The position numbers were made by a program, and so were the translations under genes. 64,000 nucleotides of DNA from CBDDLD01 sp965230605 (lineage in GTDB: Bacteria > Bacteroidota > Bacteroidia > Flavobacteriales > Flavobacteriaceae), in the NCBI GenBank assembly GCA_965230605.1, contig CBDDLD010000004.1, positions 1,488,001 through 1,552,000 of the forward strand, written 5' to 3'. Numbering within the stretch: position 1 is the first letter of the stretch; every line of letters starts with the position of its first letter. Under the pieces are notes generated by a model. It searched no databases. It had not been told where the DNA came from and was given only the letters and a program-made list of their open reading frames with translations. Below, one piece after another: positions 50,809 through 59,313 of the stretch.

Positions 50809-52776
50809 ATGGAACACAATTCAACATTCCCTATAAAACAAAACGAGCTGGATATGCTCAGAGACGAAGCGACCTCATACATTAAGAGTGTACAGTGGGA
50901 GCAGAGTCAACGTGCTAAAAACAAAGATAAAGACGCCAAAGATGACTCTATTTTATTGTATTTATCCAGAGCCACTAATGGTGGAGGCGGCGCTTCGGAA
51001 GTAGCTTCTGTATCTAAAAGCATTTTAGCACTTAAAAAGCGATTGCTTCCAGATTCTATAGCCATTCCGGTACTATTGAACCAGACCTTGTATGCTGTTC
51101 AAGAAGGGATAACGCTTGGTATTTGGATCAAGGATAGTTATTACGATGCATCCGGATTATCGAGCTTATCTGAGCGCAAATCAACCTTAGATACCAACGG
51201 GAAGCGTGAATATGAAAGCAAGATGCATACGGCTACCGCATTCATGTTGTTTGCTACGGCATATAAGATATTACATGATATAAAACCTTATGCTTCGGAT
51301 GATCTCAGTGTGATGAAGCAAAAGTTTGCAGGCATCCCTGAAGTCTCTCTATTAACACCTTTAAAAGGTTTTTCATGCGCTTTATACTATTACGATAAGT
51401 ATTTGGAGCACCCAGAGATTATTAAATCAGATAAAGATGTCATCGACTTCACAGCTGTGTATTTTGAAGCCCTTATTGATGAAATTCAGCTACGTAAGAG
51501 CTCATTAGAGTATACGGAAACAATAACCGATAGAACCTATAAACTGGAAAACTCTGATTTTGCGGTATCGGGCTGGAGCAATGTGTATGAAGGTGCTGCA
51601 AAGAGCGTTGAATTCAATAAAATACAGTTTGAACAGATTGTAGGTAACCGTGATGCCAAACACTTTGCCAGACGTTTAACAGAACGCTTATTGAGCTACG
51701 ATTTTACGGCTAAGAAGAACCCATTTCAGGAGTTAGGCGGCTTTATGCCGGTATTTATGGGGTATGGTATTCCGGGTACCGGAAAAAGTATGCTGATTGC
51801 TGCTATAGCGACACGACTTAAAGAACACACGGATAATTTAGACATTCCATTCCTATTTCATCCGATGCCGGATACACTGATCAGTACCTTTCAAGGTGGG
51901 TCTGCGGAGAAAATGGTAGAGTGGATGAAACCTTTACAAGATCCTACGAAGCTTATTTTTGCACCGATCGATGATGCCGAGAACAATCTACAGGAGCGTA
52001 CGGCACAAGGCGTATCTGCCGGTGTTAAAGAGGTTATAGGCGTATTTTTAAGATATACCGAAGGCGCTTATGCCGTTAATTATGGAAATAGCTCTATTGG
52101 GTTATTTACCAACCTTCCTGAAATGTTGGACAAAGCAGTGATTTCAAGAGTGCAAGGGCGTTTTAAGATCGATGGGGCACGTACAGAGCATGATTTCTTA
52201 GATCAGGACCACTTATGGTGGCGAAAACTCCATGATACTATGCCCGGCTTTGTGAATATGGATGATCCGGAAGGCTACAAGTATCTAGCAGATCAGGGAC
52301 TGGCAAAGAATATGGGCGAGATCTTGAATATGGTAGAGAAACCTACGGAAGAGCGTGTATTAGAAACCTTTGAAAAGATTGAAAAGCTGCATGAAGAAGA
52401 TGATCATATGTTCTATGCGGCCTTGTTTAAAGAGATTCAAGCCATATTTCCATTCTTCTCATCCAGAGATGTGAGAAATATCCAATCGGCCATATCTTTA
52501 CGCTTAACAGATTTTGATCTGGAAGACGATTGGTTTGAAAATCCGGATAAATATTTCAAGAAAGATTACGAGACCAAGTTTGGAATGCTTCAAGAGCTAA
52601 TGAAAGCCAATATGAAAGGCTTAAATTTCTCCGATATCAGACGTCAGGAAGTGATCCGATACCTGGATAATGTAGCCACTATTGCGGATACAGACTTTAA
52701 ACGTAAAGTGGATGCCAGAGTAAATCAAATGAATATTGAATTAGAAGCGAGACAGCAATTTGATAAACTTAATTAG
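50809..52776 (+). CDS. Classic AAA+ ATPase of an uncharacterised operon
   Basis: This 655-aa protein has a ~290-residue N-terminal region without known motifs (it includes SRATNGGGGASEV), then a AAA module: Walker A GYGIPGTGKSMLI (~322-334), pore-loop-like STFQGGSAEKMVEW (~362), Walker B IFAPIDDAEN (~383-392) with DD where most AAA proteins have DE, sensor-1/arginine-finger region LFTNLPEMLDKAVISRVQGRFKID. The C-terminal ~150 residues are helical. The Glu-to-Asp change may slow hydrolysis. It sits amid seven unassigned genes, so it is probably the motor of a membrane-linked complex; the task is unknown. Confidence 0.85.
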   Translation: MEHNSTFPIKQNELDMLRDEATSYIKSVQWEQSQRAKNKDKDAKDDSILLYLSRATNGGGGASEVASVSKSILALKKRLLPDSIAIPVLLNQTLYAVQEGITLGIWIKDSYYDASGLSSLSERKSTLDTNGKREYESKMHTATAFMLFATAYKILHDIKPYASDDLSVMKQKFAGIPEVSLLTPLKGFSCALYYYDKYLEHPEIIKSDKDVIDFTAVYFEALIDEIQLRKSSLEYTETITDRTYKLENSDFAVSGWSNVYEGAAKSVEFNKIQFEQIVGNRDAKHFARRLTERLLSYDFTAKKNPFQELGGFMPVFMGYGIPGTGKSMLIAAIATRLKEHTDNLDIPFLFHPMPDTLISTFQGGSAEKMVEWMKPLQDPTKLIFAPIDDAENNLQERTAQGVSAGVKEVIGVFLRYTEGAYAVNYGNSSIGLFTNLPEMLDKAVISRVQGRFKIDGARTEHDFLDQDHLWWRKLHDTMPGFVNMDDPEGYKYLADQGLAKNMGEILNMVEKPTEERVLETFEKIEKLHEEDDHMFYAALFKEIQAIFPFFSSRDVRNIQSAISLRLTDFDLEDDWFENPDKYFKKDYETKFGMLQELMKANMKGLNFSDIRRQEVIRYLDNVATIADTDFKRKVDARVNQMNIELEARQQFDKLN

Positions 52777-52781
52777 TTGGT

Positions 52782-53198
52782 ATGGAATTGAAAGATTTAA
52801 ATAATACCATCAGTCTTTTAGAAAGTCATTGTGATACTAATGATGCTTATTTCGAATTTGACTATAGTCCTGATTATGTCACCATAAAATCAAACAAAGA
52901 CGGACTAATGGCCTTTTCATTAGAACTTATAAAAGCATATTCTAGGTTTGACCAGTTGGACAAAAAAGAAAGCTTATATATGAATATGAAAGATTGGTTT
53001 GTAGATGAAGATAATATTTTTGCGCCAGTAATAACACCATTTTATTCAGTAAGACAAGATATAAAATCAAATCCGCAGCCCAAGAAAAAGGATTCATTCG
53101 CAGATCGTTTAACTTCTATTGTCTTGGGTGCGTTACTTTGTATATTGGTAGGCTGTTTTATTATTGGGCTGATTCAAATTCTAATATGGATATTTTAG
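52782..53198 (+). CDS. Hypothetical tail-anchored protein of the AAA+ operon
   Basis: This 138-aa protein has a soluble N-terminal part (DLNNTISLLESHCDTNDAYFEF, GLMAFSLELIKAYSRF) and a C-terminal membrane helix (ALLCILVGCFIIGLIQILIWIF), so it is likely tail-anchored in the inner membrane. It starts 5 bp after the AAA+ gene and ends 9 bp before the next, so it is tightly coupled. No family recognised. Confidence 0.65.
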   Translation: MELKDLNNTISLLESHCDTNDAYFEFDYSPDYVTIKSNKDGLMAFSLELIKAYSRFDQLDKKESLYMNMKDWFVDEDNIFAPVITPFYSVRQDIKSNPQPKKKDSFADRLTSIVLGALLCILVGCFIIGLIQILIWIF

Positions 53199-53207
53199 AT
53201 TAAGTAG

Positions 53208-54443
53208 ATGCAAAAACTAAAAGTTGCTAATTTATATAGAAGTGAATTGATTCCTATCAGTGGAAAACTGGTAGAACGCTATAATAAATGCCTTAAAACA
53301 CTAGGGTTCAAGGAAACTAAACTCGAAACATTTTCTATCGATGGTATTGGGTGGAGTCCTGAGGTTGCTGAAGAAAAAAAAGATATACAGTACCTCAATC
53401 ACGGAGATGCTAATCCTCATGGGATCATTATATCGCCATTGCAGAAAGGGAAGCCGGTGTATTTACCCTTCCATTCTTTTGATAGGGACATGATGAAGTT
53501 TGTCTTTAAAACCTATGGTGATAAGATCAAAGATATTACCAGAGACTCAGCCATTTGTCTAGATTTTGATCAGGATATTGACGCCTTTTATGAGCCTATG
53601 GATATCCTAAAATATGACGAAGTCTCTATAGCCTTCAGACTCATAGATAATTTGGATCGTGTTCAGAAGGAACAGCAAGCTTTAATTGATAAGTTCAAAC
53701 ATGGCAACAACTTTGTAGATGAAGAGATTCAGATGCAGATACTGGAATCCGCAAAAACCTATGGGGATCTAAGAGGACGCGACCTCAATTTACCACCAAT
53801 TCAGTACAAGACGGACTCGTTCTATACCAGAGCCTTTGATGGCATCTACGTGCTTAGGGATTTTATCAAACCTATTTTGGTGTTTGAATCTGAGGAGGCC
53901 TACAAAGAAGCCATTAAGGATACAGTGCACGATGTGCTCATCTACTATATTTCTCAGCCGGAGCTTATGGAAAAGCTGCGCGATCATGTCATTATCGATT
54001 ATGATCTGGAAAAAGTGGTAGAGACACCGCGATACCAACGTATAAAAAAGTATGAATTTGCACAGTACCTAAAAGACACAGAGCATCCTGTCCGTGATAT
54101 ATTGAATGATAAGGTGCTGTTTAAAAGTTACTTGAATAAGATCGATATAAAATCGCGAAAGCAAGTGATGAGCGTTGAGCTGTATTTGGAGAAGCTGGAA
54201 AAGAGTAATGCTTACAAACTGAATGATGTGGTCGATCAGAATCTGTTCTTTTCGTTGCACGCACCGCATTCATCGCTAACAGCGGCGCATCAAGACCTTA
54301 TTCATAAGCTTTTGATCAATGTGGCTCCGAAGGATGTATTGTTCCTCTATTGGTACGATAAAGAGCAATTTTATGAAAGCTATCAATCTTGGGACGATTC
54401 CTTTAAGGATTGGGTGATAGAGACAATTAGTAACAATATCTAG
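53208..54443 (+). CDS. Hypothetical protein of the AAA+ operon
   Basis: This 411-aa soluble, helix-rich protein has no recognised domain. Visible segments are KVANLYRSELIPISGKLVERYNKCLK, IQYLNHGDANPHGIIISPLQKGKP, YLPFHSFDRDMMKFVFKTYG and LEKVVETPRYQRIKKYEFAQYL. No signal peptide or membrane helix. It lies between two membrane-anchored operon members. Position suggests a cytosolic component of the same complex. Confidence 0.6.
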   Translation: MQKLKVANLYRSELIPISGKLVERYNKCLKTLGFKETKLETFSIDGIGWSPEVAEEKKDIQYLNHGDANPHGIIISPLQKGKPVYLPFHSFDRDMMKFVFKTYGDKIKDITRDSAICLDFDQDIDAFYEPMDILKYDEVSIAFRLIDNLDRVQKEQQALIDKFKHGNNFVDEEIQMQILESAKTYGDLRGRDLNLPPIQYKTDSFYTRAFDGIYVLRDFIKPILVFESEEAYKEAIKDTVHDVLIYYISQPELMEKLRDHVIIDYDLEKVVETPRYQRIKKYEFAQYLKDTEHPVRDILNDKVLFKSYLNKIDIKSRKQVMSVELYLEKLEKSNAYKLNDVVDQNLFFSLHAPHSSLTAAHQDLIHKLLINVAPKDVLFLYWYDKEQFYESYQSWDDSFKDWVIETISNNI

Positions 54444-54485
54444 AATATTTAGACTAATTTTATAGAGACTGTAAACTAAACAATC

Positions 54486-55022
54486 ATGGGACTAGAACTC
54501 GTTATTTTTATTGGTGCTATTTTATTCGGAATTCTCATCTATTGGAGAGAGTCCAACAGTAATAAGGTATACCGTTTTTTCAATAAATTGGTAAATAGCA
54601 AAGAATTGCAAATGAAGGCTGACAATAGAAAAGGCTTTATTTTTCAACAGAAATTTATTCCAAGATTGTTGTTTGTTGCTTTCTTATTCTTAGCAGCAGT
54701 ATTGATATTACAGTTTTTGATTCCGATTCGTTTCGAATACAATACCATTTCTATATATTCATCCTGTGTTGTAGGGACACTATTAGGTACTTATGTGGCT
54801 AATTTTGTGATCAAGTCCAGTAAGGTGATCGAAGAAAAGAGTGATTCCTTAGGCGGTATTGTTGGTGATGTGGTAGAGAAAGGAAAAGACCTGATCGAGG
54901 ATCTGAAAGGTGAGGATACTGTTGAAGAGGCTCCGGAACCTGCTGAAGCTCCAGAGCCTGAAGCTGAAGAACCACCACAGAAGAGTGCTCGAGAGCGCTT
55001 GAAGGATAAAGGCCTTATGTAA
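54486..55022 (+). CDS. Hypothetical membrane protein with acidic tail
   Basis: This 178-aa protein has three hydrophobic segments (LVIFIGAILFGILIYW, LLFVAFLFLAAVLILQFL, IYSSCVVGTLLGTYVANFVI) and a cytosolic amphipathic/acidic tail (VEEAPEPAEAPEPEAEEPPQ, then KSARERLKDKGLM). The Pro/Glu-rich linker could be a flexible tether to a partner. Operon member; function unknown. Confidence 0.65.
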   Translation: MGLELVIFIGAILFGILIYWRESNSNKVYRFFNKLVNSKELQMKADNRKGFIFQQKFIPRLLFVAFLFLAAVLILQFLIPIRFEYNTISIYSSCVVGTLLGTYVANFVIKSSKVIEEKSDSLGGIVGDVVEKGKDLIEDLKGEDTVEEAPEPAEAPEPEAEEPPQKSARERLKDKGLM

Positions 55023-55045
55023 TTTTAATCTAGTTATTTAGTCAT

Positions 55046-56767
55046 ATGCTCAAAACGTATTGGAATAAAGGGAAACGACAAAAACGTATTACCATCTTTG
55101 TTGGGATCATTCTATTGATCGCGTTGTTTGTATTACGTGACGATTATCAACCTTTCCTACTGTTTTTAAGGAAGTTCATCTTTATCATACTGCTTTGTGG
55201 TATTGTGTTGTTTTTCGGGCTCAGAAAGTTCCGAAAAACCCCAAGTACAGGGAAACGCCTAGGCATACTAGGATTGTTATTGGTCTTTTTCGGCTTACTG
55301 TATGTGGTCGGTTGGCATTACAAGATGTATGATTATATGAAAACCTACAATGTATTCAATCACTTGAATAAGGTAGAGATCGATGAATTGCCATTGACTC
55401 AAAACGAGCGTATACAGCCCTTACGTAATATATTCTCTATGGCCAATGAGAGTGTCGGGGAGACCAAAGATGTATCCTTACCGCATTTGGTGCGTGTGGA
55501 TAACGAAAATAAATGGACCATGGCTATTCAGCCTAGCGAGAAGTATATTATGCAACGTATTAGTGATAATACCGAAGAGATATTCTCTGTAAGCAGTACA
55601 ACGCCATTCCCAAGGTTTTCTAATGAGAATCGTATTCCGGTAACCTTTTCTATAGGGGAATCGCTTAAGTTTAGTAGAAACACCTACAATGCCGTAGTAC
55701 AACGTTTTAATCTCTTTCAGCTATTTACGATGGAGCCTAGTGATACCTTCTACATGAAGAATGATGAAGGCGAGTGGGTTGAAGTGGTAAGTCTGATCAA
55801 ATGGAAAGGCTTTTTATTCCCATACCCAACCTTTGGAGGTGTGATGGTGATAGAAAACGGCGACCATGATTTTAATGATTATATGGAGCGTATCCTTATT
55901 GGTAAAGGGACTTATATAAAGCCAGAGGAGATGCATAAGTATCCCTATTTAATACGTCAAAACACACTTGCTGAAGAAGTCTCACGATTACAGGCCGAGA
56001 GTTTAAAGTTTTTAGGGGGTTTTACAGACCCATTACCATGGAATATGGAAACTGCAGTTAAGATCCCGGAAATGCCGGAAGATCAAAACCAACAGCCTTT
56101 TGTCACCGATTTTGATTTCTCAGGAACCAATACCGATGCTTATAACGGTTTATACCACTGGTTTGGCTTAGAGCCCGTAGGTGATGAGCGTACCAGTTTA
56201 ACCTTTAGTGTGTTTATTCCATCGGACGGTACAGATAAAATGTATTATTATGACCATGCCACTAAAAAGCAAGGTTATGCAGGAGTGACTGCGATGCCGC
56301 TTAAGGTGATCGAGTCGCGTAAAGAGTTTGATTGGGATGCCAATTCGCCGGTTGAGTTCCGACCTTATATCAAGGATATTGCCGGACGTAAACGCTTATT
56401 CTTCTTAGGGACCATTTCTGCTAAAAATGAAGCCGGGCAGTTTGATGGCTCAGCTACTCCGGATCTGGCCTTAATCGATGCAGAGTACCGCGATGTGGTT
56501 TGGATCGATGTGAAGCATCCAAGCCAATGGGATCAGACGGTTTATGAGCAATTGAGTGAGGCTTGGCGTTCTAGTGAGGGGATAGGTTACTACTTTGTTG
56601 AAGAGACCAAAGACATCGATATTGAAGAGTCAACGATCGACTCCACTCAGGTGATCAAAACTCAGGAGCAATTGAAACAGCTTGATTCATTGAAGAATGC
56701 AGAGCTGATCAAAAAGTATCAAAAAGAGATCGATTCGTTAAAAGCTTTGGAAGGCGATCAAAAATGA
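55046..56767 (+). CDS. Hypothetical polytopic N-terminus membrane protein with large soluble domain
   Basis: This 573-aa protein has three N-terminal membrane helices (ITIFVGIILLIALFVL, FIFIILLCGIVLFFGL, LGILGLLLVFFGLLYVVGW), then a ~450-residue soluble domain, mostly beta-rich (FPYPTFGGVMVIENGDHDFN, FTDPLPWNMETAVKIPEMP, VEFRPYIKDIAGRKRLFFLGTIS) and ending in a charged coiled coil (QEQLKQLDSLKNAELIKKYQ). No domain recognised. Its stop overlaps the next gene's start (ATGA). The soluble part is probably periplasmic. Confidence 0.65.
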   Translation: MLKTYWNKGKRQKRITIFVGIILLIALFVLRDDYQPFLLFLRKFIFIILLCGIVLFFGLRKFRKTPSTGKRLGILGLLLVFFGLLYVVGWHYKMYDYMKTYNVFNHLNKVEIDELPLTQNERIQPLRNIFSMANESVGETKDVSLPHLVRVDNENKWTMAIQPSEKYIMQRISDNTEEIFSVSSTTPFPRFSNENRIPVTFSIGESLKFSRNTYNAVVQRFNLFQLFTMEPSDTFYMKNDEGEWVEVVSLIKWKGFLFPYPTFGGVMVIENGDHDFNDYMERILIGKGTYIKPEEMHKYPYLIRQNTLAEEVSRLQAESLKFLGGFTDPLPWNMETAVKIPEMPEDQNQQPFVTDFDFSGTNTDAYNGLYHWFGLEPVGDERTSLTFSVFIPSDGTDKMYYYDHATKKQGYAGVTAMPLKVIESRKEFDWDANSPVEFRPYIKDIAGRKRLFFLGTISAKNEAGQFDGSATPDLALIDAEYRDVVWIDVKHPSQWDQTVYEQLSEAWRSSEGIGYYFVEETKDIDIEESTIDSTQVIKTQEQLKQLDSLKNAELIKKYQKEIDSLKALEGDQK

Positions 56768-57306
56768 TTTCAGAGTTTCCTATTGAGCAACAATTCCGTT
56801 CTACAATTAAGAATCATGATTTGGTGGGTATCAAACTCTATCAAGTCAATGATACTTTTTTTGAATTTCCAGAAATAAATGAATGGATTATTGATGCTGG
56901 AGTAGATTTTATTTTTCCTTCCATTACCTATAGTCTTTCCTGGAATCAAGACACTGACGCTTTTGTTTTTGAAGCTAAAAGCTTTACAGCTATCTATGAA
57001 GAGGATAATTATAGTGAGTTAGGCACGCAGCATATGAATCGTATTACTGATTTTGTTTCAAAAAAGATCAAATCAGTCGCTATGAAGTGGATTGATATTG
57101 ATTTTGTTGTCGATTATACCATGCGCACTGAGCAGGTTAAAAAGCTTGTTGATGTGAGACTTGTGTTTGAATCTGGAGACACCCTGCAAGTTGCCACAAT
57201 AGATTACGATGTTGAGGAAGGGAATGGCCCTTTAAATTACAGATATAGTCCTTTTAGTGAACTTCTCATTATACATAACCGATTCCTGGAAATTGATGAT
57301 AATTAA
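56764..57306 (+). CDS. Hypothetical protein, last gene of the AAA+ operon
   Basis: This 180-aa protein, translationally coupled to the preceding gene (4-bp overlap), has no signal peptide or membrane helix. It contains VGIKLYQVNDTFFEFPEINEWI, ITYSLSWNQDTDAFVFEAKSF and LQVATIDYDVEEGNGPLNYRY, reading as a beta-rich fold. No family recognised. Confidence 0.6.
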   Translation: MISEFPIEQQFRSTIKNHDLVGIKLYQVNDTFFEFPEINEWIIDAGVDFIFPSITYSLSWNQDTDAFVFEAKSFTAIYEEDNYSELGTQHMNRITDFVSKKIKSVAMKWIDIDFVVDYTMRTEQVKKLVDVRLVFESGDTLQVATIDYDVEEGNGPLNYRYSPFSELLIIHNRFLEIDDN

Positions 57307-57416
57307 TTTCTCGTTTCAACTGTAACATTTTCTTAGTAAAGTAAGACTTATATAGTATGTAAGGTATTGTTATACATATAATTATAATAAATAACTTCAT
57401 CTAAAACTTCAACGCT

Positions 57417-57758
57417 ATGGATAAAGGGTTTTTCAATTATAGCTTACTTCTTATTCTTTTATTTACTATGCTCATATTCATGAAAACACCGCCCTTAATG
57501 CAACACGCTCATGAGGTGAATCAATTAGAGCTTAAACATATAGAAGAGGAAAATAACAAAGCTTTTGAATATCTCATGAACTCTGGAAGAAAACGTTTTA
57601 TAGGTGGCGCCTATAAATCAGCCTATTCTGAGTTTAAGCTCGCCTATGATATTAAACCGAATAATGAGGAAGTCAAATCCTTAATCCATGAGATTCTAGT
57701 CTTATTATGTCAGGACGATAAGCACTACTGTAAAGAATTAGATGATTTGAAACTATAA
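57417..57758 (+). CDS. Small anchored TPR-like protein
   Basis: This 113-aa protein has an N-terminal helix (YSLLLILLFTMLIFMKTPP) followed by ANNKAFEYLM-like and GGAYKSAYSEFKLAYDIKPNNEEVKSLIHEIL, which resembles a single TPR pair. Its 110-bp upstream gap contains no clear promoter. It may belong to the AAA+ operon but is more loosely spaced. Function unknown. Confidence 0.6.
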   Translation: MDKGFFNYSLLLILLFTMLIFMKTPPLMQHAHEVNQLELKHIEEENNKAFEYLMNSGRKRFIGGAYKSAYSEFKLAYDIKPNNEEVKSLIHEILVLLCQDDKHYCKELDDLKL

Positions 57759-57773
57759 ATAAATAAGGTATTA

Positions 57774-57810
57774 CTACCAATTTCTAAGCGCTTTTCCTTC
57801 TTCCAAGTAA
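57774..57810 (-). pseudogene. Vestigial 3' end of an AHSA1-like gene
   Basis: The plus strand here (CTACCAATTTCTAAGCGCTT, then a CCTTCTTC segment) repeats the 3' end of the intact AHSA1 gene at 58427 with a few changes. On the minus strand it encodes LEEGKALRNW and a TAG. No upstream part of the gene remains. A duplication followed by loss, with the RDD gene now between the two copies, is the simplest reading. Confidence 0.75.
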
Positions 57811-57813
57811 TAA

Positions 57814-57842
57814 GATGACGCGGATATCATATCCGTGTCATC
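57814..57842. repeat. REP-like palindrome, copy 1
   Basis: GATGACGCGGATA-TCA-TATCCGTGTCATC is a 13-bp near-perfect stem. It lies 16 bp downstream of the RDD gene stop and shares CGCGGATA/TATCCG with the hairpins at 62465 and 63460. Confidence 0.7.
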
Positions 57843-57857
57843 AAGTTGTTATATTTT

Positions 57858-58340
57858 TTAATCTATAGACTCTTTTGCTTTAATAACTATAGTGTTCCCC
57901 CAAATATCACCCAGTCTTTGGTTCTTGTCCGTATTTGTTATGGTTATTATTCCGATAAGTCCGAAAAAGAACATGTCTATGGGATCGAGTAAATGCCTTT
58001 TTAACGATTGTCCAAAAGTCAATTTTTGATAAGACCTTCTAAAAGTTGAACCATTTGATAAGTTTCGAATGGAAACCGGTTTAAGTCCAACTATAGAATT
58101 GCCTAGTGTCGCTCCAATCCATTGCTCGATTCCTACGGTCATAAACCCCCAAAATATGGTTGGTATAAGTGCAGGCAGTCCACTTACAACATACCCGCCT
58201 TCACCATCAGGCTCACCAAAAGCGTAGATATATATAAATAAAAAAGCAAAGATGATTAAGTAATCAATGATTCCTGCTAAAATTCGACTCCAAATATAAG
58301 GTTCCGTATTTAGGCTAGGAGATAAGTTGGTTTCACTCAT
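57858..58340 (-). CDS. RDD family membrane protein
   Basis: This 160-aa protein has the RDD pattern: PYIWSRILAGIIDYLIIFAFLFIYIYAFG with R and DD-type residues, a central GIEQWIGATLGNSIVGLKPVS and SLKRHLLDPIDMFFFG. Three or four membrane helices. RDD proteins are small inner-membrane proteins, some linked to transport or osmotic stress. A REP-like hairpin follows it. Confidence 0.8.
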   Translation of the reverse strand: MSETNLSPSLNTEPYIWSRILAGIIDYLIIFAFLFIYIYAFGEPDGEGGYVVSGLPALIPTIFWGFMTVGIEQWIGATLGNSIVGLKPVSIRNLSNGSTFRRSYQKLTFGQSLKRHLLDPIDMFFFGLIGIITITNTDKNQRLGDIWGNTIVIKAKESID

Positions 58341-58426
58341 AAATTATTTAATATATGATCTGTTAATTACTAAGGTAATAATTAATTATATAGACTGCTA
58401 ATAAGAGCTAATTATCCTTGCCTTAT

Positions 58427-58867
58427 CTACCAATTTCTAAGCGCTTTCCCTTCTTCTAAATGTGCTTTTAAGGATTCGTTGATCAGGTACTTCCAGCCAC
58501 CTTGGAAATTTTCTCTCTTAAAGTCTGGATTCGTAAAGCTTTCTAGACCATCATGGATGAGTGTGACTTTGGTCTTATCACCAACTGATGCTAATTCGAA
58601 GGTCACATAAGAAACACCAGGATAACCTTCATAGGTCCAGGTGTATTTTAGTTTTTTCATTGGAATCACCTCTAAAACCTCACATAAATGCATATAACGT
58701 CTGTCTTCCGTACCCCCTTCAAATTGAAACTTGCAGCCTACTTCCGGTTTAAAATCCGGAACATCAAAATACCACTTGTTCATCAACTCTTTTTCAGTGA
58801 TGGCACGCCATACCAATTCAATAGGGGCATTGTATTCCTGTTCTATAACTAATGATTTACTATCCAT
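58427..58867 (-). CDS. AHSA1/SRPBCC domain protein
   Basis: This 146-aa protein matches the bacterial AHSA1 (Hsp90 ATPase activator homologue-like) START fold: EQEYNAPIELVWRAITEKELMNKWYFD near the start, KLKYTWTYEGYPGVSYVTFEL, TKVTLIHDGLESF and the family ending GWKYLINESLKAHLEEGK. It starts 6 bp after the ArsR gene, a very common ArsR-AHSA1 pair of unknown ligand. A truncated duplicate of its 3' end lies at 57774. Confidence 0.88.
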   Translation of the reverse strand: MDSKSLVIEQEYNAPIELVWRAITEKELMNKWYFDVPDFKPEVGCKFQFEGGTEDRRYMHLCEVLEVIPMKKLKYTWTYEGYPGVSYVTFELASVGDKTKVTLIHDGLESFTNPDFKRENFQGGWKYLINESLKAHLEEGKALRNW

Positions 58868-58873
58868 GTTGTT

Positions 58874-59197
58874 TTATGTTTTAGGTTTTGATTGTAATTC
58901 GTCTAATAAAGTGTCAAGTTGATTGAGTTTTCCGGTCCACATTTTTCTGAAAGGCTCTAGCCAGTCCGCCACTTCTGTGAGCTTTTGAGGATCTAGGCTA
59001 CAGTGACGCTCACGACCTTCTTTTTTTATGGTGATGACCCCACATTCTTGCAGATACTTAATATGTAGGGATACAGCCTGTCGAGTCATGTCAAACTTAT
59101 CGGCTAGAGCATTGACATTTTGGGGTTTGCTTGTCAAAGCCATTAATATGCTTCTTCTGGTTGGGTCTGCTATGGCATTAAAGACATCTCTCCTCAT
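58874..59197 (-). CDS. ArsR-family transcriptional regulator
   Basis: From ATG at 59197 (MRRDVFNAIADPTRRSILMAL) the protein is 107 aa, a standard ArsR length; an earlier ATG at 59236 would put the -7 box and operator inside the gene. HTH: LADKFDMTRQAVSLHIKYLQECGVITIKKEGRERHCSL. No Cys metal sites are visible, so it is not a metal sensor of the usual kind. It probably represses its own operon with AHSA1 through the palindromes just upstream. Confidence 0.9.
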   Translation of the reverse strand: MRRDVFNAIADPTRRSILMALTSKPQNVNALADKFDMTRQAVSLHIKYLQECGVITIKKEGRERHCSLDPQKLTEVADWLEPFRKMWTGKLNQLDTLLDELQSKPKT

Positions 59198-59202
59198 AAT
59201 AC

Positions 59203-59248
59203 GCAAGTATTTACTTGCAAATATATAAGAAAGCAATCACTTGCGCAA
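59203..59248 (-). promoter_or_regulatory. arsR-AHSA1 promoter with two palindromic operators
   Basis: On the minus strand TTG (-33, 59246-59248), a 20-bp spacer and TATATTTG (-7, 59218-59225) match the Bacteroidetes consensus. GCAAGTA-TT-TACTTGC (59203-59218) is a perfect 16-bp palindrome immediately downstream of the -7 box. A related GCAATCACTTGC (59233-59244) lies in the spacer. Both are well placed for ArsR autorepression. Confidence 0.7.
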
Positions 59249-59313
59249 ATGTTTTATGAAAATACTGTATTTAATAGGGGATAGGAGAGTGTGAGTTTTT
59301 GGCTATAGGTATT

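Noticed and set aside
59198..59236. Longer N-terminus for the ArsR regulator
   Set aside because: It would put the operator and -7 box inside the coding region, and MRRDVFNAIADPTRRS is the family's usual start.
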